DNA of 64,000 nt from positions 62,001 to 126,000 of the forward strand of contig NZ_CALTYA010000002.1 of assembly GCF_943913405.1 (NCBI RefSeq), read 5' to 3'. A program made the translations under genes and the position numbers. Positions 26,432-33,894 of the stretch are shown here, piece by piece; position 1 is the first letter of the stretch; each line of letters opens with the position of its first letter. A model generated the notes under the pieces. It had not been told where the DNA came from. It searched no databases and saw nothing but the letters and a program-made list of their open reading frames with translations. The DNA is from an uncultured Flavobacterium sp. (GTDB lineage: Bacteria; Bacteroidota; Bacteroidia; Flavobacteriales; Flavobacteriaceae).

Positions 26432-27148
26432 ATGGAAAATTTAACAGGTAAAAAAGCTTTAATCACTGGCGGAGGCCGTGGTTTGGGAAAAGCAACGGCT
26501 TTAGCTTTAGCAGCGGAAGGCGTTGACATTGCCATAACAGGAAGAAATGAAAGCGTTTTGCAGGCGACTGTAAAAGAAATCGAAGCTTTGGGCGTAAAAG
26601 CTTTTTACGCCGTTTTCGACGTGGCAAATGCAGAAGACACAAAAGCTGGAATTGCAAAAATCAAGGCTGAATTTGGCGAAGCCGATATTTTAATCAACAA
26701 CGCTGGAATCGCAGGTTACGGAACTTTCCTTGAAATGGATCCGGTGCAATGGCAGGAGATTTTGAACGTGAATGTAATGGGAATTTATAATGTGACTCGC
26801 GAAGTTTTGCCAGACATGATAGCGAAAAATACGGGAGATATTATTAATATTTCTTCGACCGCAGGAATTAAAGGAAATGCCGGAATGAGTGCTTACAGCG
26901 CGTCAAAATTTGCAGTTATTGGTTTGACCGAATCGTTAATGTCAGAAGTTAGAAAGCACAATATCAGAGTGACGACATTATTGCCAAGTACGATTGCGAC
27001 TGACATGACATTGGAATTAAAGTTCACAGACGGAAATCCGGAAAGAGTTTTACAGCCGGAAGATTTTGCAGAATTGGTTGTGGCGCAATTGAAATTGAAC
27101 CGCAGGGCTTTTGTGAAATTGTCTTCGCTTTGGTCTACAAATCCATAA
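26432..27148 (+). CDS. SDR oxidoreductase, 3-ketoacyl-ACP reductase-like
   Basis: A 238-residue FabG-like SDR. TGGGRGLGKATALALA, NNAGIAGYG, the catalytic serine in NISSTAGIKGNAGMSA and YSASK are all present. It is the last gene of the MFS-cupin-SDR operon, which ends at the palindrome at 27168. Position suggests a reductase in a small detoxification or secondary-metabolism unit rather than core fatty-acid synthesis, which is inference. Confidence 0.88.
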   Translation: MENLTGKKALITGGGRGLGKATALALAAEGVDIAITGRNESVLQATVKEIEALGVKAFYAVFDVANAEDTKAGIAKIKAEFGEADILINNAGIAGYGTFLEMDPVQWQEILNVNVMGIYNVTREVLPDMIAKNTGDIINISSTAGIKGNAGMSAYSASKFAVIGLTESLMSEVRKHNIRVTTLLPSTIATDMTLELKFTDGNPERVLQPEDFAELVVAQLKLNRRAFVKLSSLWSTNP

Positions 27149-27167
27149 TTATTTAGATAAAAATTTC

Positions 27168-27226
27168 AGCCACGAATTGCTCGAATTTTCACGAATTTAT
27201 TTTTGAAAATTCTGCAATTTGTGGCT
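27168..27226. repeat. CACGAATT-type dispersed hairpin
   Basis: AGCCACGAATTGC.TCGAATTTTCA (27168-27191) pairs with TGAAAATTC.TGCAATTTGTGGCT (27204-27226) with few mismatches, between convergent genes. Confidence 0.75.
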
Positions 27227-27233
27227 TTTGTAT

Positions 27234-28139
27234 TTAAAATTCTTCTTCAATCAGTTCTTTGTTAACTACAACTCCGGCCATTGTTCCAGTGGAAACGGCT
27301 AAAGCCAAAGATCTCATAGCGCAATTATCTCCGCAGGCGTAAATATTTTTAACTGTAGTTTTTTGGAAAACATCTACTTTCAGCAAACCTTGTTCATTGA
27401 TTTCACAACCTAAATCTATCGGAATTTTGCAATGCTGTTCAAAATCTGGCCTTGCATAAATTGCTTTTACTTTTGCTTTGGAATTGTCTGCAAATTCTAG
27501 ACTTTCCACTTTTCCATTCGAATGATTTACTTTTAAAATTTCCTTTTCTATAATTTGGATATTTTTACTGGAAAGTTTTTCGGTTTGTTCATTAGTAAAA
27601 TTTGATTTTTCATTTGTAAAAATGGTCAGTTTTTTGGTCCAATTTGAAATTAATCTGGAAAATTCAAATCCGGCTTCGCCGTTAGCGATAATTCCGGTTT
27701 CTTCGTTTTTGACTTCATAACCGTGGCAATAAGGACAATGCAAAATTGAAATTCCCCAACATTCGGCAAAGCCTTCAATCTTTGGAAAAATATCTTTTAA
27801 ACCTGTGGCAAAGATTAATTTCTTGGCTTTAAAAATTTCGTCGGAATCTGTTTTTACGGCGAAGCCAAAATCTTCCTTAGTTGCTTTAACTGCTAATCCT
27901 TTTTGAAATTTTATTGTATCATAATGCAAGACTTGCTGTTTTGCAGTTGTAGCGATTTGCTTTGGCGTATTTCCGTCTTGGGTCAAAAAATTATGCGAAT
28001 GCGGTGTTTGATTATTACAAGGTTTTCCGCTGTCGATAATCAAAACATTTCTTAATGAGCGTCCTAAAGCCATTGCTGCTGCAAGTCCGGAATAGCTTCC
28101 TCCTATTATAATTACGTCGAAAATAGTTTCTTTATTCAT
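27234..28139 (-). CDS. NAD(P)/FAD-dependent oxidoreductase, thioredoxin-reductase-like
   Basis: A 301-residue flavoprotein with the FAD-binding IIGGSYSGLAAAMALG, the redox pair in HCPYCHGYEV near residue 137 (CxxC), an NADP segment at GIIANGEAGFEFSRLI, and a C-terminal IYACGDNCAMRSLALAVSTG. This is the layout of low-molecular-weight TrxR-like enzymes, including bacillithiol disulfide reductase relatives. It is divergent from the Fur-family gene, and its minus-strand TATATTTG box (28182-28189) overlaps one of the two operator-like repeats, so it is probably repressed by that regulator. Confidence 0.88.
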   Translation of the reverse strand: MNKETIFDVIIIGGSYSGLAAAMALGRSLRNVLIIDSGKPCNNQTPHSHNFLTQDGNTPKQIATTAKQQVLHYDTIKFQKGLAVKATKEDFGFAVKTDSDEIFKAKKLIFATGLKDIFPKIEGFAECWGISILHCPYCHGYEVKNEETGIIANGEAGFEFSRLISNWTKKLTIFTNEKSNFTNEQTEKLSSKNIQIIEKEILKVNHSNGKVESLEFADNSKAKVKAIYARPDFEQHCKIPIDLGCEINEQGLLKVDVFQKTTVKNIYACGDNCAMRSLALAVSTGTMAGVVVNKELIEEEF

Positions 28140-28165
28140 AGTTTTTGAGTTAAAATTTATTTATT

Positions 28166-28186
28166 AAACGCAACATGATTGCAAAT
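28166..28186. promoter_or_regulatory. operator-like inverted repeat, site 1
   Basis: AAACGCAAC-ATGA-TTGCAAAT, a 21-base imperfect dyad overlapping the minus-strand -7 box of the flavoprotein gene. It shares AAACGCAACA-nn-ATTGC with site 2. Confidence 0.6.
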
Positions 28187-28202
28187 ATAAAAACTTAATT
28201 TA

Positions 28203-28223
28203 AAACGCAACAAAATTGCGTTT
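28203..28223. promoter_or_regulatory. operator-like inverted repeat, site 2
   Basis: AAACGCAA-CAAAA-TTGCGTTT, a perfect 8-bp dyad over a 5-base centre, 37 bases from site 1 and just upstream of the -7 box of the Fur-family gene, where it would cover the -33 region. Confidence 0.65.
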
Positions 28224-28233
28224 AATTTTTTAT

Positions 28234-28241
28234 TATCTTTG
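28234..28241 (+). promoter_or_regulatory. -7 box of the Fur-family gene, leaderless layout
   Basis: TATCTTTG, then TAAG, then ATG at 28246. Confidence 0.65.
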
Positions 28242-28245
28242 TAAG

Positions 28246-28635
28246 ATGGAAAATAAAGTTGTTCGAAAAAGAAGTTCGGCGGTAAGAAATCAAATACTTG
28301 AAATCTTATCTGAGAGAAAGGAAGCTTTGTCACCAAAGGATTTTCAAGATATTTTGAAAGGTTCCTGTGACAGAGTTACTGTTTATAGAGCGCTTGACCG
28401 TTTGCATGAAGAAGGTAAAATTCATAAAATTACTGGAGTTGAAAATGCCATACAATATGCGCTTTGCAATCATTGCATGGACAAACACAAGCACGACCAC
28501 ATCCATTTTAATTGCGTGAAATGCCAGAAGGTTTCTTGTATTGAAAATAGTGAACCGGCTTTAAATCTTCCGAAAGAATACCAAGTGCAGGAAATTCAGT
28601 GTATGGTTACAGGAATTTGTCCTGATTGCAAATAA
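28246..28635 (+). CDS. Fur family transcriptional regulator
   Basis: A 129-residue Fur-type repressor. The winged helix (RNQILEILSERKEALSPKDF, then DRVTVYRALDRLHEEGKIHK) is followed by a metal-binding half rich in His and Cys: CNHCMDKHKHDHIHFNCVKC and a C-terminal GICPDC. Cysteine pairs suggest a structural zinc, and the family as a whole senses Zn, Fe or peroxide. The start is set at 28246 (MENKVV), because the TATCTTTG box lies between the alternative upstream ATG and this one. Paired dyads next to its own and the divergent promoter indicate autoregulation and control of the flavoprotein, which is inference. Confidence 0.9.
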   Translation: MENKVVRKRSSAVRNQILEILSERKEALSPKDFQDILKGSCDRVTVYRALDRLHEEGKIHKITGVENAIQYALCNHCMDKHKHDHIHFNCVKCQKVSCIENSEPALNLPKEYQVQEIQCMVTGICPDCK

Positions 28636-28777
28636 GCTTAAGAATAATTTGTAAAAATTTACATAATCTAAAAAATTCTTACACTTACCCCATTGAATTA
28701 ACAAAACTATCTTAATAAAATTGTAATAAATTAAAGTCGTATTTTAGAAAAGAGTAAATTTAGTTAAAATTTGAACT

Positions 28778-29734
28778 ATGATTCTCTCTAGAAACCTCAG
28801 CTGGAAACACATTATTTACTACACCCGCTTTAAATTGCTTTATTTTATAGCGCTATCCATTTCAGTATATGTTATTCACGAGCTTTTTAATATCACAAGC
28901 TTAAATATACCTTTCAATGCAGTTGCAACACTGAGTACCGCTTTGGCGATTTATTTGGGTTTCAAAAACAATAATGCTTATGAACGCTGGTGGGAAGCTC
29001 GAAAAATCTGGGGATTAATTGTAAATTATAGCCGATCTTGGGCAAGAGAAGTTCTGACAATGATAATTCCGAATGGAGAAAATGAAGCAGAATTTGAACG
29101 AATCCAAAACAGATTATTGTACAGGCATATTGCTTTTGTCAATGCGCTTCGCATTCACTTAAGAGAAAAACATGACTATAACGAGACCAATATCAAGGAA
29201 ATTATTGAAGTAAGAAATCGCTATGGAGAAATAAAAAAATTCATCAGCGAGGAAGAATATGCGGAAACCATGTCGAAGAAAAATCCGCCGAATCATCTGA
29301 TGAAACTGCAAGGCGATGATTTGAAAACAGCTTTTGAAAACGGCTGGCTTTCTGACTTTCGGTTCATAAAATTAAGCGAAACCTTGACAGAATTCAACAA
29401 CCATCAAGGAATGAGCGAGCGAATCAAAAACACGCCATTGCCTAGACCTTACAGCTTTTTCTCACGAGTTTTCGTAACCATTCACGGCACGTTGATTCCG
29501 TTTGCTTTTATCGAAGAATTAGGCTGGGCGAATATTCCGCTTTCTATCATCATCAATTTCGTATTTCTGGCTTTGGATTATATTGGTGAAAGAACTGAAG
29601 ATCCGTTTGAAAATAGAATGGATGACACGCCATTAAGCGCTATCAGCATCACTGTGGAAGAAAATGTGAAGGAAATGTATGGTGATATTGACTTGCCTAG
29701 AAAACCTAGTACGGAAATGGGCGTTTTGATGTAA
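28778..29734 (+). CDS. bestrophin family ion channel protein
   Basis: A 318-residue membrane protein of the bestrophin/UPF0187 family. Landmarks are the N-terminal SWKHIIYYTRFKLLYFIALS, then GFKNNNAYERWWEARKIWG and the C-terminal ALDYIGERTEDPFENRMDDT with its acidic calcium-clasp-like segment. Bacterial homologues form pentameric, mostly cation- or anion-selective channels in the inner membrane. It is monocistronic and lies directly before the left end of the integrated island. Confidence 0.9.
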   Translation: MILSRNLSWKHIIYYTRFKLLYFIALSISVYVIHELFNITSLNIPFNAVATLSTALAIYLGFKNNNAYERWWEARKIWGLIVNYSRSWAREVLTMIIPNGENEAEFERIQNRLLYRHIAFVNALRIHLREKHDYNETNIKEIIEVRNRYGEIKKFISEEEYAETMSKKNPPNHLMKLQGDDLKTAFENGWLSDFRFIKLSETLTEFNNHQGMSERIKNTPLPRPYSFFSRVFVTIHGTLIPFAFIEELGWANIPLSIIINFVFLALDYIGERTEDPFENRMDDTPLSAISITVEENVKEMYGDIDLPRKPSTEMGVLM

Positions 29735-29769
29735 ACAAACTTTCGCTAATCAAATTTTTAGATATAAAA

Positions 29770-29798
29770 AAAGCCTTTACGAAAAACGTAAAGGCTTT
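29770..29798. terminator. terminator at the island boundary, stronger on the minus strand
   Basis: AAAGCCTTTACG and CGTAAAGGCTTT form a perfect 12-bp stem over AAAAA. The uninterrupted T-run is on the minus strand, which suggests it originally terminated the tRNA gene that now lies at 37883, as well as serving the bestrophin gene. Confidence 0.8.
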
Positions 29799-29805
29799 AT
29801 CTCTT

Positions 29806-29818
29806 GTGGTCCCACCTG
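29806..29818. mobile_element. attL core
   Basis: GTGGTCCCACCTG, identical to the tRNA 3' end at 37882-37894. Here it is embedded in a 7-bp inverted repeat, TTGTGGT/ACCACAA (29804-29826), a layout expected of integrase core sites. Confidence 0.85.
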
Positions 29819-29910
29819 AACCACAACTTAAATATTGCAATAAATTGAAAATCATCAAAAAATACTTTTTAAGCTAATACTGACACAAATTAAAAATTGT
29901 TAGAGTAACA

Positions 29911-29934
29911 TATAAGGTCAAATACGACCATATA
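29911..29934. promoter_or_regulatory. inverted repeat upstream of the integrase
   Basis: TATAAGGTC and GACCATATA, 9-bp arms with one mismatch and a 6-base spacer, about 60 bases before the integrase -7 box. A candidate accessory or repressor site. Confidence 0.5.
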
Positions 29935-29945
29935 GTATCAATAAT

Positions 29946-29967
29946 TTCTGCCGTATATTCTGCCGTA
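29946..29967 (+). repeat. direct repeat pair near attL (putative arm-type sites)
   Basis: Two copies of TTCTGCCGTA at 29946 and 29958, 12-base periodicity. The same motif and spacing recur near attR at 37807 and 37819. Confidence 0.75.
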
Positions 29968-29995
29968 ATATTCTTGTGAATGTCATAATTATGAT

Positions 29996-30003
29996 TATTT
30001 TTG
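29996..30003 (+). promoter_or_regulatory. -7 box of the integrase, leaderless layout
   Basis: TATTTTTG, then TAAC, then ATG at 30008. Confidence 0.6.
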
Positions 30004-30007
30004 TAAC

Positions 30008-31459
30008 ATGAAAAAGCCAGTAGTTAATTACGTTTTAGAATCAAAAAGCAAATCAGTTCAAGACAGGAACTTAGAAGAACTCATTACTGCCAGAATTAGT
30101 GGAGGATGGTATAAACTCTTCAATGGCAAAAAAAAATACCTAACCTTCAAGGTTAGCTTGCAGTGCAGAATAAAACCTAATAGTTTTGGTAAAGCTGAAA
30201 ATCTTTACAAGTTTAATGAAGCAGTATTTCAAAATTACAGCAAAAGTAATTCTGGAATAAAAAATAAAATGAGACACTTAGAAAAGCAGATTGATAAGGT
30301 TTACTCACATTTTATGCTAAATGAACAAAATCCTTCGAAGGATGAGTTTCAGAAAGAGCTTTCTATCCAACTTAACAAAATCGAGCGGTTGATTAAAGAA
30401 AACATTACAATACATCAGTATCTTGAAAAAATGATTTCTAATTTTGAGAGCCTTATCGGAAGCGCGAAAAGAAATGAATTATCTATTGGAAGAATAAGAA
30501 CCTTTAAAACTTTACTGTACTACATTGAAAAATATGAAAGCTATTTCCAAACTAAACTATTTTTTGAGACACTAACTGAAAAAACTTATTGGGAATTCTG
30601 GGATTTCCAAGATGACATTCTGAGCGGAGTAAAAACAATAAAAAATCCATCTGAAAAAAGAAAACAGCAAATTAAAAAAAATGGATTTTCTATCAACGGT
30701 ATTAACAAATACCAAAAAGCCTTAATTTTAACATGTAAAAATGCTAAGGCGGACCTAATTGATGTGGCCCTCAATTTACTCGACAAAAATCTCATACTGC
30801 CAGTTACCACGACTGCAAAAGACATTTATATTGACGAGGAAAACCTAAAAAAAATCATTAACTACAAATCTCTAGATGCATCAATTGAAAACGCACGAGA
30901 ATATGTCATTATAGCCTCGCTGACAGGAATGAGGTACGAAAGTATGGTCGATGCTCATAAAGAAAAAATCGAGCTTTATAACGACGGAAAACGCGAATTT
31001 TACTATATTCATAGCGACCAAGGAAAAACAGAAACCGAGTGCATAATTCCACTTTTAAGCAATGTTTTAAAAGTCACATCGGGCCATGAAAATCGTTTTC
31101 CAATTTTTCCTGACAATGGCACTTTGAATTCAAAACTTAAGTTACTATTCTTAGAAGCAAACATTTTGACAAATTCAACACTGACAAACCACACCTACAG
31201 ACGTGGCGTAATTAAGGAATACAAGCAGGTTAGCGAAATTGTTTCTAGCCATGATATGAGAAAAAGTTTTTACTCAAATTTAAGCAACTATGGTCTTTCG
31301 CAAGCAACTATTGAATATGTAACTCATCCAAATAAGATTGCCACTTCAATGTCGTCCTATTACGACAAAAGAGGATTGATGGAAAAAGCTATTTTATTTC
31401 ACGATGAATTAAGAGAAAAGGTCAGTAGCAAATCTCTTCTTTACTCTTATGAAAACTAA
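30008..31459 (+). CDS. int: tyrosine recombinase (island integrase)
   Basis: A 483-residue phage-type integrase. The C-terminal catalytic domain shows ASLTGMRYESMVDAH (Arg about residue 309), SSHDMRKSFYSNLSNYG (His 415 and Arg 418), a second His 440 in HPNKIATSMSS, and the nucleophile Tyr 451 or 452 in SYYDKR. The N-terminal half is a SAM-like core-binding domain with an arm-binding region. Its place 190 bases inside attL, and the duplicated tRNA end, identify it as the enzyme that inserted the island. The first ATG follows the promoter box by four bases. Confidence 0.93.
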   Translation: MKKPVVNYVLESKSKSVQDRNLEELITARISGGWYKLFNGKKKYLTFKVSLQCRIKPNSFGKAENLYKFNEAVFQNYSKSNSGIKNKMRHLEKQIDKVYSHFMLNEQNPSKDEFQKELSIQLNKIERLIKENITIHQYLEKMISNFESLIGSAKRNELSIGRIRTFKTLLYYIEKYESYFQTKLFFETLTEKTYWEFWDFQDDILSGVKTIKNPSEKRKQQIKKNGFSINGINKYQKALILTCKNAKADLIDVALNLLDKNLILPVTTTAKDIYIDEENLKKIINYKSLDASIENAREYVIIASLTGMRYESMVDAHKEKIELYNDGKREFYYIHSDQGKTETECIIPLLSNVLKVTSGHENRFPIFPDNGTLNSKLKLLFLEANILTNSTLTNHTYRRGVIKEYKQVSEIVSSHDMRKSFYSNLSNYGLSQATIEYVTHPNKIATSMSSYYDKRGLMEKAILFHDELREKVSSKSLLYSYEN

Positions 31460-31688
31460 TTTCGCAACTTTCTTGCGAATAGTCGAACCACGCAGAAACT
31501 TAATACTATTAATCCAATAATCACCCGAAAAATTGCTGCAACGAAGAAAAATGTCGTAGGCAAATTACTTGGCACAGATGACCTTCTACTGTAAGCCTCT
31601 GCGCTAGCTAGGATTTTACCTACAACCAAATCATAATTCAGTGGGTAGAATTCGAGTTATCTGTTTTAAGTTTTAATTCGTTTGACAT
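31456..31688 (-). pseudogene. frameshifted small membrane-protein gene (possible remnant)
   Basis: On the minus strand an ATG at 31688 opens MSNELKLKTDNSNSTH, then a stop at 31638. A second frame, open from about 31664 down to the TAG at 31456, continues with EFYPLNYDLVVGKILASA, then SRRSSVPSNLP and a hydrophobic helix TTFFFVAAIFRVIIGLIVL, ending FARKLRN. Joining the two frames by a one-base shift around the CCC at 31643 would give a protein of about 77 residues with one membrane helix. It overlaps the integrase stop by four bases. It could be a decayed gene or a sequencing error; no family is recognised. Confidence 0.4.
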
Positions 31689-31869
31689 ACAAGTTTTTTT
31701 CATATAAAATTACATAAATTTCCAAAAAAAACTCTCGAAACCCTGTAAATCCAGGGATTTATTAAATTATTGAATATTCTAAGAGTTGTCTATCTTTGTG
31801 CAAAGCACAAAACATAATTGTTATGCTGATTAAATTGTCCGGGCTCTAAAATATAATACTACCAATAAA
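31689..31869 (+). promoter_or_regulatory. promoter region of the restriction-modification genes
   Basis: A perfect -7 box TATCTTTG lies at 31791-31798 with TTG about 18 bases upstream, and a dyad TTTGTGC-AAA-GCACAAA at 31795-31811 overlaps the predicted start. A CCCTG/CAGGG hairpin precedes it near 31740. The dyad could be a control site for the modification genes. Confidence 0.55.
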
Positions 31870-33894
31870 ATGATTGAAGCACAAGTTATAATCTCAATCC
31901 CAGAAGGAAAAGTACGCGATTACATAGATGGAACTATACGAATCGACAGTCCCGAAGAATATGTGAGGCAAACTGTAGAAAAAAGGCTGATTAATGAACA
32001 TAAATACAACAAAGAAAGAATTCTTATTGAATATAATGTTCAAATGGGCTCAGGAAAAAAAAGAGCTGACATAGTAATTTTTCCCGACAAGTTAAGTACC
32101 GAAGAGATGAAAGACCAACACAACGTTTGGTTGGTAATTGAGTGCAAAAAAGAAGCCGTTAAGCCTACAGATAAAAATAATGGTGTAGAACAAATGAAAT
32201 CGTATATGTCAGCCTGCGGAAATTGCGAATGGGGCATGTGGACCAACGGCTTACACAAAGAAGTTTGGCGAAAAACGAAAAATGAAAAAGGGAAATATAT
32301 ATATGAAGAATACAATGATATTCCTTCTTCGGACGGAACTACTGACGAAAATGAAAGACCGAATAGAAATACTTTAAAGAAAGCATTTGATGACAACTTG
32401 CTTTTCACATTCAAGACCTGTCATAACATAATATATGCATACGAAGGCATGCAGAAACAACCAGCCTTCTTTGAATTTTTAAAGCTAATATTTTGTAAGA
32501 TTCACGATGAAAAAAACTTACTAAATCCAATTGATTTCTTCGCAACCTCCAAAGAGCGAAACTACAAAGATGGTCAAGCAACCGTATACAATAGAATATC
32601 TAAAATATTTGAAGAGGTTAAAAAAAGGCATGTACAAATTTTCGATAGTAGCGACGAAATCAAATTGACACCTCGCACATTAACGTACATTGTTGCTGAA
32701 CTACAAAAATACGCCTTATTAAGCACAAACATTGACATAAAAGGAAAAGCTTATGAAGAGCTTGTAGGAGCTAATCTAAGAGGTGATAGAGGGGAATTTT
32801 TCACACCTCGTAACGTTATGCAAATGGCGGTTGACATGATTAATCCACAAAATCACGAAAAAATCTTAGATAGTAGCTGTGGCACAGGTGGTTTTATTGT
32901 TACTGCTATGAACTCAGTAATCAGACGATTGACTTCTAAATTTGAAGAATTATATGGTGAAAACGTTGCATGGAGTGCTGATATTCAGAAAGCGTTCAAC
33001 GACAAAATTTCAGAAATTGCAGCTGAAAACTTTTACGGTTTTGACATTAATCCAGACCTTGTTAAAGCCACCAAAATGAATATGGTCATGAATAACGACG
33101 GTAGTGGAAATATCCTACAGCTCAATACATTGCTTCCTCCTCAAGAATGGCCAGAAGAAACCAGAAAACTTTTAACTAGAGCTTTAGGAGTTAAATTAGG
33201 CGAAGTGATAAACCATAAAACCATCGGTTTTTTTGACGTAATTGTAACTAATCCTCCATTCGGTTCAAAAATACCAATAAAGGACCCTCAAATATTAGAA
33301 CAATTTGATTTGGGATATATTTGGCAAAAAGGTCAAAATGGTGGCTGGATAAAGACGGACCGTCTTCAAACTAGTGTCCCTCCCGAGCAGTTGTTTATCG
33401 AGCGAATCGTACAGCTTTTGAAGGAGGGTGGAAGAACAGCGATAGTACTTCCAGACGGCATATTAGGTTCCCCTGGTTTAGAATATATAAGATATTGGAT
33501 TATCCAAAAGACAAGAATTATTTCAAGCATAGATTTGCATGCAGACGCTTTTCAACCTAGAAACGGAACTCAATGCTCAATTTTGTTTTTACAAAAAAAG
33601 ACTCAAAACGAGATTGACCGTGAGGAAAAGTCACGAGAAATAATCGACTACAATATATTTATGTCAATGGTAGACCATATTGGACACGACAAACGTGGTA
33701 GCAAAATTTTCAAGAGAGACAAATTAGGCAATATTTTAATTGTAGAAAAAGAAGGCCTTGTCAAGGAAAAAGATGCCTCTGGAAATTTAGTAGTGAGAAA
33801 AGAAATAACACAAGACAAGGTCGTCAACGACCAAACAGTTCATGTGGCTGAAATATTTTCTGAATGGAAAATTCAAGAAGGATTAGCATGGTAA
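31870..33894 (+). CDS. fused restriction nuclease-N6-adenine methylase subunit
   Basis: A 674-residue protein with two domains. Residues 1-140 form an HsdR-N-type nuclease: RADIVIF (Asp 67) and VIECKKE (Glu 91, Lys 93) make the PD-(D/E)xK set. Residues about 260-580 are an HsdM-type gamma methylase: GEFFTPRNV 308-316, SAM-binding DSSCGTGGF 334-342, catalytic NPPFG 461-465. No helicase translocase domain occurs here or nearby. With the specificity subunit that follows, the pair matches the two-subunit plan of BcgI-like type IIB/IIG enzymes. Alternatively, it is a type I methylase whose N-terminal domain is not cleaving. The target sequence is unknown. Confidence 0.85.
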   Translation: MIEAQVIISIPEGKVRDYIDGTIRIDSPEEYVRQTVEKRLINEHKYNKERILIEYNVQMGSGKKRADIVIFPDKLSTEEMKDQHNVWLVIECKKEAVKPTDKNNGVEQMKSYMSACGNCEWGMWTNGLHKEVWRKTKNEKGKYIYEEYNDIPSSDGTTDENERPNRNTLKKAFDDNLLFTFKTCHNIIYAYEGMQKQPAFFEFLKLIFCKIHDEKNLLNPIDFFATSKERNYKDGQATVYNRISKIFEEVKKRHVQIFDSSDEIKLTPRTLTYIVAELQKYALLSTNIDIKGKAYEELVGANLRGDRGEFFTPRNVMQMAVDMINPQNHEKILDSSCGTGGFIVTAMNSVIRRLTSKFEELYGENVAWSADIQKAFNDKISEIAAENFYGFDINPDLVKATKMNMVMNNDGSGNILQLNTLLPPQEWPEETRKLLTRALGVKLGEVINHKTIGFFDVIVTNPPFGSKIPIKDPQILEQFDLGYIWQKGQNGGWIKTDRLQTSVPPEQLFIERIVQLLKEGGRTAIVLPDGILGSPGLEYIRYWIIQKTRIISSIDLHADAFQPRNGTQCSILFLQKKTQNEIDREEKSREIIDYNIFMSMVDHIGHDKRGSKIFKRDKLGNILIVEKEGLVKEKDASGNLVVRKEITQDKVVNDQTVHVAEIFSEWKIQEGLAW

